A stretch of 64,000 nt of DNA from Epinephelus fuscoguttatus (lineage: Eukaryota; Chordata; Actinopteri; Perciformes; Serranidae), in contig NC_064769.1 of assembly GCF_011397635.1 (NCBI RefSeq), positions 19,857,207-19,921,206 of the forward strand, in the 5' to 3' direction. The stretch's first letter is position 1, and each line of letters begins with the position of its first letter. Below the pieces are notes generated by a model that was given only the letters and a program-made list of their open reading frames with translations, was not told where the DNA came from and made no database searches. Shown in pieces: positions 13,301 to 25,900 of the stretch. A program made the translations under genes and the position numbers.

Positions 13301-16300
13301 TGGGATTTATTTTGGCTTCATATGAACAGAGGAAAATCGCCACTCATTGCTAAGCTAATTTATACAATGTAAAATGCAATAGGCTTGTGCTAATAAGGTT
13401 AGCATGTTGTATTTGTTTGGAAAACCTGTTAAGTATAAGACAGTTGTTTTGTCTGTGAATCTTGAGAGTTATAATGGAGCTGAATTTTGTAACATTACCT
13501 TTGTTAAATGTTGCTGTTGTCCCTGGCTTCATATGAGTAGAGGAAAAATCCACTAGCCAGTAGGCTAATTTATACAATATAAAATGCCATAGTCTTGTGC
13601 TAAAATCATTAGCATGTTGTATTTGTGGGGAAAATGTGTCCAGCAAAAGACAAGTGCTTTGTCAGTGAATGCTGCGAGTTATAATGAAGTCGATTTGTGT
13701 ACTTTTGTTTGAAATTTCACTATTAAGCCATGTTTAATGTGTGTTTAATGTGGCTTTTGGATGTGTTTTGAACCAACTAAACTTTACAGCACTTTACAGA
13801 AACCCTGCACAAGTCTAAATGCTCACGTGCATAGAACTGACACACAAAAACTATAAATCCAGTTTAAGATAATGAAAACAAGATAATTCAGGTGATTATA
13901 CACCAAAAAAAACTTATTATATTGTATTCCATTCCTTCCAATACCCAAATCTGACACACTGGACCTTTAAAAAGCACAAATAAAGCAAAATGCTCTGTCA
14001 TTTTTTGTCCTTTAAGTGTAACCCAGCTTCCTCTTTTCAATCTGTCCAACAGTGGGAGGACATGTTGACTTTGAGGACTTTGTTGAACTTATGGGGCCCA
14101 AACTTCTGGCTGAAACGGCAGACATGATTGGAGTGAAAGAGCTGAGGGATGCATTCAAGGAGGTGAGGAAAGACATGGGGAGAAGCTCACAGAATAGCAA
14201 TCAAGCATGTTAACAGCATTATGTGAAGATTATCTTAGAGTGTTACCTTGTGGAAAGAATATCTTTAGAGGGGATTTCAGGTATGGCAACTATGGCATTG
14301 CAAAAACAAAACATAAGATTTTATGTCAGATAAAAGTGACAATAATCAGGATGTTCTACTTGGGTAATTTAGGGATGTTAACAGTGGTAGGGATGTATGT
14401 AAGAAAAAGGAAAATGGAGGTTTGATAATCTCATTCAATGATTTTATCCTTTTTGTATTCTGTTTCTCTGTCTCTCTCTCTCTTAGTTTGACACAAATGG
14501 TGACGGACAGATCAGCACAGCAGAACTTAGAGAAGCAATGAAAAAACTTTTAGGACAACAGGTACAGAGTCTGTCCTCCTCTCTCTGTAGCTCTCCATCA
14601 GTCATGATGTCTGTTTGAATCTTTCCTGTTTACTTGTGCATCTTGTCTGAGATCGTGTCGTGGACATTCACACCTTCCTCACAACCTGACTTTTTCAGGT
14701 CGGACACAGAGACCTGGAGGACATCCTACGAGACATCGACCTCAACGGAGACGGACATGTAGACTTTGAAGGTAAAGAATCTTATGCAGTGTGTTTGCAC
14801 AGCATTTCACTGTGTGCAAAGCAAACAAACATGCTTACACCATACCTTTGTCTGTTGGTGTCTTTCTATTTCTGTCTCTCACTAAACACACATAAACCTG
14901 CAAACACATTTTCAATGTAAAATCCCAACATGTGTGCTGGTATTCCAATACCATGCTGATAGTGAGGTGAGGAGATGAAGGCAGTAGGTCTGTCTGTCAG
15001 ATTATCTCCATACCAAAGGATTATGGCACCTCTGAGATTACCCACAGAGAAAAAGATGCATACAGGCTGTCTGCGATGAAAATATCAGAGAGGGCTGCTG
15101 TTCTCAGTAGTGCAATACTTCAACATATTTTCACATTTTCCATCAGCAATAATGTCCAAGTTACATTTGATTGAACAAGACCGAAAAAGAAAGTATACCT
15201 CTGGAGTGCTAGAACACATGTAGATCATGGTGAACAGGATTAATGTGACTTTTGACATAGGATGTGTGGCAGAAAAGAACCAAGTCATGTCCACAGTCCA
15301 TCAATAAACGTGCCTATAGGTCCATGCATAAGTGAAAAATTCTGCTTTGATCTATGATTGAATTGAATGTTGCTAGCAATACTTTAAGGAAAAATCACAG
15401 CAACTAAATACATTAAAACATACTTGGTAGTGTTCTGTTGTGCAGGTCTGTGCCCTTGATCTTGTTGTATATTTTTCCATCTGACAAATGTACTGTAACT
15501 CTAGTATTCATTCTACGATCTTAAACCGCTAAATGTTTACCAGCTAGCTGGTTGCTAACTGTGGTTGTCTGTCGATTGGTGCTAAGCAGCATATAGTGGG
15601 TAATTAGAGCTTATTCACTTAAGAAGAAGTGCTACAGTATGAGCTATGAGAGTGGTGAGAGTGAACCAAAACAGTTTAAGGTTGTAAGATGTAAAACCAA
15701 AACAATGAGCCAAAAGATGCTAAAATGCTCAATAGATTTGAGGGAAACTGCAGAGTTGAGTGATAATTTCCTGGAGCTTAGTCACTTTGAGCGACCCCCT
15801 TTTACTTTACATGTAAATATTGTCTAGCGCAGCTTTAAATAGTTGTTATCAAGCTAAAATATTTTTGCATACAAAGGGGTGTAAAGTACAGACCATCTTG
15901 CAATTTTATAACTGTTTTTAATCTTGCTTGAGTTTCTTGAAGACGTCTCTCATCCAAGAGGCTTTTTCAGTTCTGACATGCATACAAACAGAAGAAGGCT
16001 CTTAGCCTCAAGAAACTCAAGCAAGTCCAGTTGCCTACGGTATAGCACTTACAGTATGAATGTGGACCAGGGGCATAATTCTGGGGGGGCAGTGGCCCCT
16101 TCCCTAATTCCTAGCCCCGTACTTCTGGCGTCCTTGCACAAACTACTTCTATCCCAATAGAAAAAAATGATTTTCAGTGATTTCGTTTCCTGCATTCTGG
16201 TGACATTTAAACAGTATTTTTCTGTTAAACGATTTTAACTTTACTTTTGACTCTAATCTTCTTCGTCTAATATTTGCTTGAGTATTTCTTTCTCCCACTG

Positions 16301-16929
16301 TTTGGGGTAGCTGTAACTTTGCCCGGGTGGAAAAGGTCATTGGGCTTGGTTTATAAATGCTCTACAGTGCCAGAAACAGGTTGTGGCAATGAAAAGGGGA
16401 AAAAAAGGTGTGAAATCTTTCCATAAATTGGGGGAAATGTGAAAGAATTGTGCAATTGTATGAAAACTGTGAGAAGGCAATAAAAAACACGAGTCTCCTG
16501 GGAAAATGGGGAGGGTTGGCAAGTACGCTGAGAACCCATTGCGTTAGGGAGTGATTTATTTCAGCTCATTAACCCAAAAGATTTCTTTTTTTGCACAAAT
16601 TATTCACAAACAACAATAAAGTGAACAGAAAGGCATGACACGCATTCAGTAGCAGAAAATCTCTGGTGATTATGAATTTCCTTTTGGGAAAAATGGAAAT
16701 TTGTATTTAGCGCTTGGCAAATAAATAGGCCACTACATTTTTGAGATGTTGCTGCTGCTCATCTTCAAAAGCAGACAAACCCTTCAACAGCATGACGTAT
16801 ATATTAGGGAGCAGTTGTGCTCACTTGTACAGCATCATATATTTAACTGAAGATTTTTAACTGAAGCTTTGTAAATCAATCTGTCTTCTTCTTTATTTCT
16901 CAGAGTTTGTGCGGATGATGTCTCGATGA
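7398..16929 (+). CDS. cabp1: CaBP1-like neuronal EF-hand calcium-binding protein (long form)
   Basis: Calmodulin-related sensor that in the CaBP1 family binds and tunes voltage-gated Ca2+ channels and IP3 receptors at neuronal membranes. Coding exons: 7398-7439, 11203-11370, 12249-12279, 12394-12537, 14053-14162, 14487-14561, 14699-14771, 16904-16929; all introns GT/AG, phases agree, total 222 aa (human long CaBP1 is about 227). The first exon encodes [14 protein letters not shown], an N-myristoylation-type start. Exon 2 carries the [14 protein letters not shown] signature of CaBP1/5. EF-hand loops 1, 3 and 4 are intact at residues 90-101, 167-178 and 204-215; the second hand (about 125-140) lacks loop ligands, as is normal for CaBPs. 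It ends EEFVRMMSR. In exon 2 the frame is also open upstream to an ATG at 11170, giving a possible alternative start. CaBP1 fits better than CaBP2 or CaBP5 because of the KNYKAVQ and [11 protein letters not shown] segments; the a/b paralogue is undecided. Confidence 0.9.
7440..9717 (+). other. CaBP gene intron 1, first part
   Basis: No exon seen. A pure T run lies at 8381-8398. The longest frame is a 155-codon minus-strand frame at 8492-8959 with no family resemblance, which I take as chance. A caldendrin-type long proline-rich alternative first exon was looked for and not found. Confidence 0.5.
9718..10008 (-). repeat. Ubiquitous teleost dispersed repeat, copy 1
   Basis: Contains GGAGCCTATCCCAGCTGAC, CTGGACAGGTCACAGGGCTG, TGTCTTTGGACTGTGGGAGG and AACATGCAAACTC in order. 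This is the reverse orientation of the copies at 19303-19575 and 48301-48660. Multi-copy within this window and very common in fish genomes; I do not assign a class with certainty, though the head of the other copies is tRNA-like. Confidence 0.85.
11170..11202 (+). other. Possible alternative start upstream of CaBP exon 2
   Basis: An ATG at 11170 is in frame with exon 2 and would give [11 protein letters not shown] before the shared [10 protein letters not shown]. The same bases act as a pyrimidine-rich acceptor (CTGCTGCAG before 11203) in the spliced long form. If a promoter exists upstream, a form without the myristoylated first exon could be made. Inference only. Confidence 0.35.
12650..13970. 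mobile_element. Non-autonomous TTAA transposon (T2/Kolobok-like) in CaBP intron 4
   Basis: Left end TTAAAGGAGCAGTGTGTAGG and right end CACACTGGACCTTTAA are inverted copies of each other with a few mismatches, and both are flush with TTAA, the expected target site. Length about 1.3 kb, no transposase frame. The interior contains ACTGTAGAAACATGGCAG and other sequence I recognise from a very abundant teleost repeat. Two internal stretches near 13350-13440 and 13550-13640 also resemble each other (TTTATACAATRTAAAATGC), a local duplication. Confidence 0.75.
15923..16025. repeat. Imperfect palindrome with perfect 18-bp arms in CaBP intron 7
   Basis: CTTGCTTGAGTTTCTTGA at 15923-15940 is exactly repeated in inverse at 16008-16025. 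Inside these, AAGAGGCTTTTTC and GAAGAAGGCTCTT continue the complementarity with interruptions. This looks like a short palindromic transposon relic; the core motif resembles a common fish repeat. Confidence 0.75.
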
Positions 16930-18500
16930 GTTCCTGACAGAGAGTCGACATGTTCAAACACAACATGGATGCTCTGTTGGTGTGGAAGGAAGAGGAGAGA
17001 GACCCACACAGAGTACCGACGGATCTTGAACTTCTGAACTGTCAATGAACGAGAAAACAAAAACATATCAACCCTGTCCTGAAACTGCCACGCTGAAGCA
17101 CAAAGGCTGACGACGACAGCCGGGAGCAACACTGTTGATTACATGCTGCTGCTGTTTCTTAGAACATAAACACAACCAACAGCTGCGTTTCTGACTTTTA
17201 CAAAGTATATTTTTTAAAGAAGCCTATTTTCCTTAACAACAGAATACAAAATAACTAATCAATAATAATATTTCTAAGGCTGATGTGGCTGTTGATTTAA
17301 TGGTTAATGGGACGTTTGAGTCAGTTTGCTCAACACCATGTTAATAACTGTAGCAATTAAGAAGACATATTTTCGACTGCAGCAGTATGCCAGCAAACAC
17401 CCAAACCAATACAGCACCTTCTGCTCTAAAGCTGAGGACAGCTTAAGCACAAATATAATATGGCAATATGGATATACTTCATGTGATCCTGTCAAAGCTG
17501 TGCGTTTGTGTTTTGTGCATACTGTTGTTTCTCCCCTCTCTGTACTGTAGGTTTATTACATCCACTGAGACTTTTGTCAAACCCTGGTTAAGACAAGCCA
17601 GTATTTGTTTCGTAATTATGTGTAATGTAGCACTGACACAGTTCTTCGGACTTAAACGACATTACGCCTATCTTACTGTGATATATATGTGATCTTCAGT
17701 GTGCATAAGACTCCTTCATCTGCAAAAATATGGAAGGAAATTCTCTGTAGTTGCAGTGCTAATCTTGACTACTGCGATAAGCCTTTTTTAATTACATGTA
17801 TGTTTTATTAATTCTGTATATTACTCTGCATGAATACACACAGAGTTTGACAGATCACCACGATGACAGGTGATCAACAGAGCGTATTTATGAAAAGAGA
17901 GCCTTTTTTTTTTTTGCTTTAATTTATCAGAGAGCTTTCATAAATGTACGTGTTTATTGGGGTTTTGTGAGTCTACCGAGTCTGCAGAACAGTCCTGAAG
18001 TGATTTTCACTTTGGTGCAACATTTACTCTTTTAACTTTAATACCTCAAGATGGACTGAACAATCAACCTCATCCATAAACTGCCCCTTGCATAAGCTCA
18101 AACACAAATTTCTTTACCCTCTTACCTTCATATCTATATTTATAAAGAAGCAGCGTTAGCTCCTTTATGGAAAAAAAAAGCCAAAGAAAGTTTACAGAAA
18201 TATTATTTGAGTCGTGTATAGTTGGTGTACACGGTGTGTTTTAGAAATATGATCAACATGGCTGCTTGAAACGCCCTTCCTGGTTCGCGGGGCAGCTAAA
18301 TTGCTGGTTGACTGTTCATAAATGGACACAGGGGTACAGTATATGCATGCTATAAAGTTGAGATATTCTTCCAAAGGGAAATCTTACTTTGTGATTTTAC
18401 TTGTCTTAACTGTGTGAAACTATGCATGCAACAAACAACTGACATTTGTAGCAGAAGATATATGAAAATAAAGGTTTTTATTGGAACTTGAGCACAGAAG
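16930..18500 (+). other. 3' UTR of the CaBP gene
   Basis: Follows the TGA at 16927-16929. A canonical AATAAA at 18477-18482 is the best polyadenylation signal, giving a UTR of about 1.57 kb. No repeat termini occur inside. The exact cleavage site is not visible from sequence. Confidence 0.55.
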
Positions 18501-19302
18501 CGATGTCTGTAAATAACTGTGTGTCTGTGGGGAGTCTTTTCTTTGTGGGGACATTTGCGTTCAAAAGCTGGTCCCCATAATATCAACCAAATCTTTAAAA
18601 TTTCAGTATAAAGACTGGGTTGCAGGTGTCCATTAATTTCCAGTATTGGGCATAAAAAAGTCTAAAAAAGGTTAATGAAAAACTCAACTGTGTGGTTTTA
18701 ACTCTACCACAGCAGGCTCATGGGAGAATTGAGCAATATTAGACACCACTTCTTAAGAAGATCAAAATAAACTTGACCCTCGCCTGACAATATTTGGATT
18801 GATGGAAAAAATTAAGCTCCTCAAATCCAGTGAAGTCTGAGGCAAGACAGAATCTAGTCTGATGTTGTGTTTCAAAAGCCAAAATGGGCTTGAACAAACA
18901 TTTGAGTGTGGTTTATCAAACTGAATAATTTCCTAAAATGTGGACTGAGGCTCATAACAACAAATAAAGATGGGGACAAATACAATACTGACATTTACAG
19001 AAATCTGTTTAAGTAGCACACTGGCGAGTCTTCTGTAAACACAGGCTTTTCTCGACTCACTAATTATGCAGAGTAAAAGCCTGGCTTGGCTTTTAACGGA
19101 AACAGCAGTGCATCTTCTTCAGTGTCTTGTAAAATTCAAATGCATTTTTCAGTGTGAATAAAATATTTATCAGAGAGGATAAAACTTATAATAGCAAACA
19201 GGCAGCGTACACAGCGACAGCAAAGGTTTCAAGATTAAGAATCAGAATCAAGGTAGTCCAATTGTCTCATACCAGGTTTCAATGAATTGATTACAGGAAC
19301 AG
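18501..19302. other. Intergenic spacer between the CaBP gene and gpat4
   Basis: No exon or transposon terminus recognised. Confidence 0.45.
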
Positions 19303-19575
19303 GGAGGCACGGTGGTGCAGTGGTTAGCATTGTTGCCTCACAGCAAGTGGGTTCCCAGTTTGAATCCAGGGTGATCGTTTGAGCCCTGCTGTGCTGAGTC
19401 TGCATGGTCTCCCTGTGTCAGCATGGGTTTTCTCTGGGTACTCCAGCTTCCTCCCATAGTCCAAAGACATGCGGGTTAACTGGTGACTCTAAATTGTCCG
19501 TAGGTGTGAATGGTTGTCTGTCTCTATGTGTCAGCCCTGTGTTTGTCTGGCGACCTGTCCAGTTCTGGACACACT
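19303..19575 (+). repeat. Ubiquitous teleost dispersed repeat, copy 2 (with tRNA-like head)
   Basis: Starts GGAGGCACGGTGGTGCAGTG, followed by TGGTTAGCATTGTTGCCTCA and a B-box-like CAGTTTGAATCC, then the same order of motifs as copies 1 and 3 on this strand (GTCAGCATGGGTTTTCTCTG, TCCAAAGACATGC, TGAATGGTTGTCTGTCTCTA). Truncated after CTGTCCAGTTCTGGAC. The head looks tRNA-derived. Confidence 0.85.
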
Positions 19576-21344
19576 ATATTAATTTGTTAGAAGTGTAACT
19601 ATTCAGTGTGTTAATTATTTTAGCTAAGACTGTGTTTTTTATACAATTGGTATAACAATAGCCCGTAACAGATATTATGCAACACCAATAGATACATTAT
19701 TGAAAAAAAAATGTATTCCAAAATGCTTTTAAATCATATATATAATATTTTATATACATCCTGCTAACTCACAGTAAATCTTAATAATAAAAAACAACGC
19801 TGTATGAATTCAGACAATTTACTGCAGTTATAATGATCCCAGACAGGGAGTCTTGCACACTTGGTTAGAAATTTAAAAATTCCTAATCTACTCCAACAAA
19901 ATGTCCTTGTTACTGTTTACTCTGCAGCCCACATGAAGAAAACATTGTAGCCCACATTTTAGTTGTTTTAATTTGGGTGCAGTAGACAAACTTCTTTGTA
20001 AGTTTACCACATAAGTAACAGCCTGGCAGTGGGCACATTGTACTGTAACACATTGTACATTGCACTGTAATTGTGGGAGGGAGTGCCTCCCACAATATAA
20101 ACTACTATTATTATTTGCTTTCCTTTGGTGCCCATTTTCAGCATTTTTAACCATTAGTGGGGTGAAGTCAGGTAATTTAAGATATCAGGTTAGAAAGGGA
20201 CAAAGAAGCTTTTACATCTTGGGCTCGTATATTAGCAGCCAGTCACCAAAGATGTTATTGAGTTGGTGCCACAAATGTGCTTCACATGAACACTTTTACT
20301 GGTCTTAGATATGGGAACAAAGAACAGAACAAAGTATAAAAACATCACTGCTCCTAGAACTTGCAAGGAAAGCCATGTGGCATGTTGATTTTCTCATTTT
20401 GGTAACAAGACTTCTGCAGCTACAACAATAAGGGGATAACAATGAAATGGTTGTAGGATGATGCATTTTATTAAATGTTTGCTTTATAATCAAAATACTT
20501 TCACGATACACTAATCATTTTATGGGAAAAGGCTTTGAGTGAGTACTTTATGCATTCAGGTAAAATGAGACATAAAATGAAGCTAAAAAGTGAAACATTT
20601 TTCTGAAGTGAAACCAACATGTTTTGGGGATATCAGGTGCCATAAAGTTATAACTTATGCTATTTTTCCAATTCAGTTCAGTCAATTTATTATCAATTAT
20701 TGTGTGCAACCCTGTAATATTACAGACATTTTTAGTATTTTTGTCACTTTAAAAAATTACTGATGTTGTAGTGAGTCCATATCAGCTACAATACCACAGA
20801 ATTACACACATGTAAGCCCACACACACACACGTCCACTGTAGACAGTATGGCAACAAGTAGACCTGCAGAAAATGGCCAGGGAAAGCATAAAGAAAAGTT
20901 GTGTTTTCTAATTAATAGTTAGGTTACATTAATGATTTTAATGAATTAATGACTGAACAAACAAACATAAGTGTCCAATTTTATCTGAGTTTGAAGGTCC
21001 AAAGTTGATCATTTTACCTATAACGTAACATATTTTCCTTATATAAATAGAACCGAGATCTATAACAAGTTCTAAAAGTAACACTTGAGGTAGTCCTCAG
21101 AATTTTAGATGGTTTTCTTGATGATCTAAAATAAAGTGATTCAAATGACCTGACTTCACCTCAGGCCTATTGATGGATGGAGCTACGACAGTATATGATA
21201 ACAACAAAAATGGTAGTTCCTCATGTTGTCATTCTCCAGTATGAACACATTAAACACAGTTAATGTCAGTACTTCTAATTCAGACAAAGTTTTGACTAAT
21301 TTTGGACCACTGCACTGTAATCAGATTTACTATTCAAGTTTCAA
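19576..21344. other. Intergenic spacer upstream of gpat4
   Basis: AT-rich, no supportable gene. Around 20060-20095 a short inverted pair GTGGGAGGGAGTGCCTCCCAC forms a small hairpin; no function is assigned. Confidence 0.45.
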
Positions 21345-21703
21345 GTCCCGCCCACAGTGCAGTGACAGCGGCCCTCATTGGCCATCTGTTGCCATGGCGA
21401 CTCGCTACAACGCTGCCTGTCGTTGTAGTTAGCATGTTGCTAACAGCCTCTAAAGCCAGCACCAATGGCCAGCACAGTGTCAGAGAATCCTTGTATTGTC
21501 CAGATGGAGGACTACCTAACCATCTGTCACCTCGGTCCTCCTCCGGCACACGACCAGCGTTAAATCCGGAGGACGCCACGATGAGAGCCGTTAGCCGTGG
21601 GTCAAAAGTTAGCTTTATTAGCCTAGCAGCGCCCTTGTAAGCTAATTAGCGTGGTACAAACCAAACTTATTGAGACGTCCTAATATCAATAACCACCAGA
21701 GGG
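21345..21703 (+). promoter_or_regulatory. Likely gpat4 promoter and untranslated first exon
   Basis: This interval is clearly richer in CG dinucleotides than its surroundings and holds a CCCGCCC box near 21346 and an inverted CCAAT box (ATTGG) at 21377. A strong donor GTAAGT follows at 21704, fitting an untranslated exon ending at 21703 that would splice to the acceptor CGCAG before 22783, where the exon carrying the start codon begins. Short upstream frames with ATG (for example near 21393) exist, so translation may be influenced by uORFs. Inference from composition and splice sites. Confidence 0.5.
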
Positions 21704-22921
21704 GTAAGTTTATGTGTCCAATTAATGTTACAGGGTGCTAGTACTGTATACAGGTGATAAACGTTAAGCATGGGAGACAATTGAATAGTTGATGTTATCT
21801 ATAATTTAACGTTACGCAGTGTGTAATGTTAAAGCATTGTTGCTAGATATCAGTGAAGCTACATAATGACCACTTACTGTAGGCTATTTAATTAACTTTA
21901 AATAATGTTGTTGTCCCTTAACGTTAAACTACTGTAACTTCATTATTGTAAATTACTGTATTTTCCTGGTCTTATAAATTAGTTAGCTAAGTTGTAAGTT
22001 TGAATTGCTGACTATTACAGAGCTAGCTGCCATTACTGAACATTTTTGTGTCCCTTCAATTACATCACCTGCTGTAAGGTTTTAGTGATATTGCACCTGT
22101 CATTCATGCTTGACACAAACCAGGGACAGCTGTATTCTTACATTTAATTTCATCACTCAATTTATAGATGTTGACAATATTTCATACCTTAACTACACAG
22201 CTAGACAAGATGTTAGCCAGCCAATAGGTAAACTGAAGCTCTTGGTGGATAACTCAGAAATGATGTACTCATTGTCATTTCATCAGATTCTTTTTCGTCA
22301 GCTTACATCAGAGTTAAACCAGTTTTTCCTGCAAAAAGGCAACGGCTGTCAATTAAGCAGCTACTGCCTCATTGTTGAAAAGCTGGAATAACTCTTCTGC
22401 ATGCTGTCACAGGAAAGTCAGTGAAGTCAAGTTATTTTGAACCCTGAGAAAACTCATCCTTGTGGGGAAGTATTGCACTTTAACTGTATTTTTCATTACT
22501 AACCTTCAGTAAGAGAAGTTCCCCAACAACAGTAGACCACTCCGTTCTAACAGCACACCGTCCAGTGGAGGGATACCCAGGAAATAACTCTATATTAGTG
22601 TTAAACTGTAGCCCAGGATGCTTGATTATAGATAATATGTCAGTTTGATAATGATTTATGTGTGAAAATATGTGGGTTGATGTCTAGACCACTTACCTTA
22701 AAGGAAATGCAGTGAATTATAAAGTTTGTACTTTTTCTAATGACATGATTGTGATATTTTCTATTGTCTTTGTCAAACGCAGACAGTGAGTCAGTTCTGA
22801 TTTCAGTGTTGACTTTAGACACAGACTCTTCAAACGGACCAGAAGACTTGCCTTAAAGCTGTGGGTTTCGCCGTGGCGTGCTGCCTCTTTGATCCCTGAG
22901 ACTCTTCGGCTGTTGAGCAGC

Positions 22922-25900
22922 ATGACTTGGTTTACATTTTCTGCTGACAGTCTGCTGTGCAGGTGTCTTGGCATCGCCATCACTGTGTGGTTTACTCTTC
23001 TGTTTGTCTTCACAATCGTGCCAGCTGTACTTGGAGTCTCTTTTGGTATCCGAAGAGTCTACATGACGACACTTCTCAAGGTCTTTGAGGTGAGTCTTTG
23101 CACAATGTGCAGTATTATTAGAGGGGTACAAAATCAAATTCTTTGTGTTTTAATGTTGTTGAACAAGGGGTTTGATGAACAGAAAATGTTTGTTTATTCA
23201 TTGTGCAACATTTTGGAACAAGTATCTTACTTCTGAACTGCTGCAGTCATATACTCTTACCATTTAAAACACTAATACAGTTTGCAAAAAAAATATTTGG
23301 CAAGTTTAATCTCACTGATTTTAAATGTAAAAAAAAAATGCATTCCCCATTGGATGCAGCCCCTGGGTTTTCCAAGCTCAGGGGGACTGATAGAGGCACA
23401 AGCCATGTTCCTGCCTCCCTTTCCTCTGGGACTTGGATTTTGGGACAGACTCCAGGGAGGAACAAGCTTTTAGCCATGGGACTACCATCTGAGGTGGTAA
23501 AGATACAGAAGGGAGCTCAGACTCCTGGGATGGAGTTTATCTGCTGACATAGTTGGAGGATTTTTGAGATGTGGTAGAGTTATCACAAAGCAAATCTCAC
23601 AAGCTCAGCTTCTGTGGCCCTACAGTTTCTGTTGGAGTTGCTAGAGCTCCCCTCCTACACTCAGGATAATGGAGATTGGACAAATAGGGACATACTCTGT
23701 TGACCGAGCAGGCTTGCAAACTGCTTTTCCAACCTGATGGTTGTAGTACATTTGAAGGCAGCTGTTGTAAGGCAATTTTACCACTCTTTGAGCCCCTGGA
23801 GCTGGTCAATCTGAAGTAGCTGTCAGTCAAGACTGTCTTTCTGCTGGATTTTGCCAGGAGGTAAGGATGAGCTGCAGGCTCTCTTGAGGCTTATGATGGA
23901 TCAAGGTATAGGGGTGGTTGTGCAGCCAAATCTGACATTTCCTCCAAAGATCCTCTCTGGCTTTACTTTCTGCTTTGTCCACTCAGATTTCTGACATTGA
24001 ACCTGGCAGAAAGCAGACCTACAATACAGTGGTTTCAACCCAGAGACCTTAAAGTCCAGGCTTTCCCACTGGACTCAAGAGGATTTACAGAAGATAGATA
24101 TGAAGCTGGTATTCCACTGCCTTCATTAATGACCAAATTCTACCTGTGATAGGACAGCATCATTGCATTCTGCTGACATATGTGGTATTGCTACATAGTC
24201 TGTACCACCCACATGATTCTGCTATCTTAATGTAGCTCTGAGTACCTCCTACAGGGAATAGGTGCTTCCTGGATGGACAACAGGAAGTTTTGTGCCTGGC
24301 AGGCTGGCTTTAGTGGCTTATCTACACTGTCAAATCAGCCTTGGTATTTTGCAAGGCTGGTAAGCCTTTGGTAGTGACAATCATGGCCTCATTCAGCAGG
24401 TCTGGGAGTACTTGTTGGTGTAGGAGTGTGTATGTAGTATACAATTGTGAGTGGTTTGTTTTTTTCATGAGCTACAGCCCTGCTGGAGTGCACATTTGTG
24501 CTTTATTTAGAGAACACACCAGGCGATGGTTTTTTAAATTTCCCCTCTGCAGGTCTAGGTGGCACAGATGCCTGATCCATCAAAAGTGTGACCTATTTAT
24601 GCTTGAGTAAGTCAGACAAAGGCTTTCAAACTGAAACTGGACCAGAATAGTGTTGTATGTTTCTGCAGTTTCCCTGCATTGTTTTCTCAACTGCAAGTTT
24701 CTAAGGAAAAGATGTTCTGTTTTGCAGAGCTGTCTCTCTGCCTCCAGGGAACATGTTGCCTAATTTCATAACTCTGATAATATCACAGTCTATGCTGCCC
24801 ATATCCTTTTTGAGTCTGTAACCTTGAATGCAATTTGGAGGCCTGCAGTGCTTACTAATGTCTGTACAATTTTATAGCTGCTAGTCAGCTGTAGCATAAC
24901 GGAATTAAGGTCTTACTCTTATCTGTATGTCGAACATTACAGCAAACAACGAAAGCATAATTGTTAATCTTGTTTCTTTCTTAATATTTTTCCTTTTTTA
25001 ATTAGTGGGCAACCATACGAATGGAGATGGGAGCAAAGGAAAAGAACCAGGAACTCTATAAACCCTATAGCAATGGTAAATGAGTCACATTTTAATATTC
25101 CTCAGTCATGAATGCTTGCTGCACCTGCATTATTTTGACTATTAACTCAAATGCATGTTTTTCTTTTTTTCATTTTCATTGAAGGAATCATTGCCAAGGA
25201 ACCATCATCTTTGCAGCAGGAGATCCAGGAGCTCCGGGGTTCTGCCAGCTGCCTGCGCTCAGAGCCGGAGTTTGAAATGGCTGACATTTTCTACTTCTGC
25301 CGGAGAGGTGTGGAGAGCATTGTGGATGACGAGGTGACCAAGCGTTTTTCGGCCCAGGAACTGCAGAGCTGGAACTTGCTGACTCGAAGCAACTACAACT
25401 TCCGACATATCAGTCTGAGAGTTACTGTCCTGTGGGGACTAGGGGTCCTCATCCGTTACGGCATCCTGCTGCCCCTCAGGTCAGAGCAGCACACAGGCAG
25501 GTTATGTGGTTGAGGCACATTTTGTAGAACAAAAGCTGCAAATGAGTGAACAACTTGTTCAGTCTTGAGTAAACTATATATTCTTGTTTCTGCAGGGTTA
25601 CTCTGGCAGTCACTGGCATTAGTCTGCTTCTAGTCCTGACTACGTTCGTGGCCTTTTTACCAAATAAAGAGTAAGTTTCCCCAAAATCTCGGAACAGTTC
25701 AAGCATACAGGTGAAGATAGATCCTTATAAAAAAAAGTAGATATATGATCAAAAGCTACAAGACTGGCTCAGTATACACCTTGTTTTTTAGCCTCAATTT
25801 AACCTTGAGTTGTGCATTTTTAAGGGTACTGGAGTAATTATTGTTGCATTATGCTGTATGTCTTCAGTTTAAGGTTCTACCTGAGTGAGAAGGTTCATCT

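Noticed and set aside
15380-15838. Another TTAA element in CaBP intron 7
   Set aside because: The right side GTCTAGCGCAGCTTTAA looks like a known terminus, but no matching left end could be identified, so it was not called.
21302-21640. 112-codon frame over the gpat4 upstream region
   Set aside because: CG-rich promoter/leader sequence; no family resemblance and no phase link with the gpat4 start exon.
23340-24600. Retroelement coding remnant in gpat4 intron 1
   Set aside because: Composition suggests inserted DNA, but translation in all frames gave no motif I could name.
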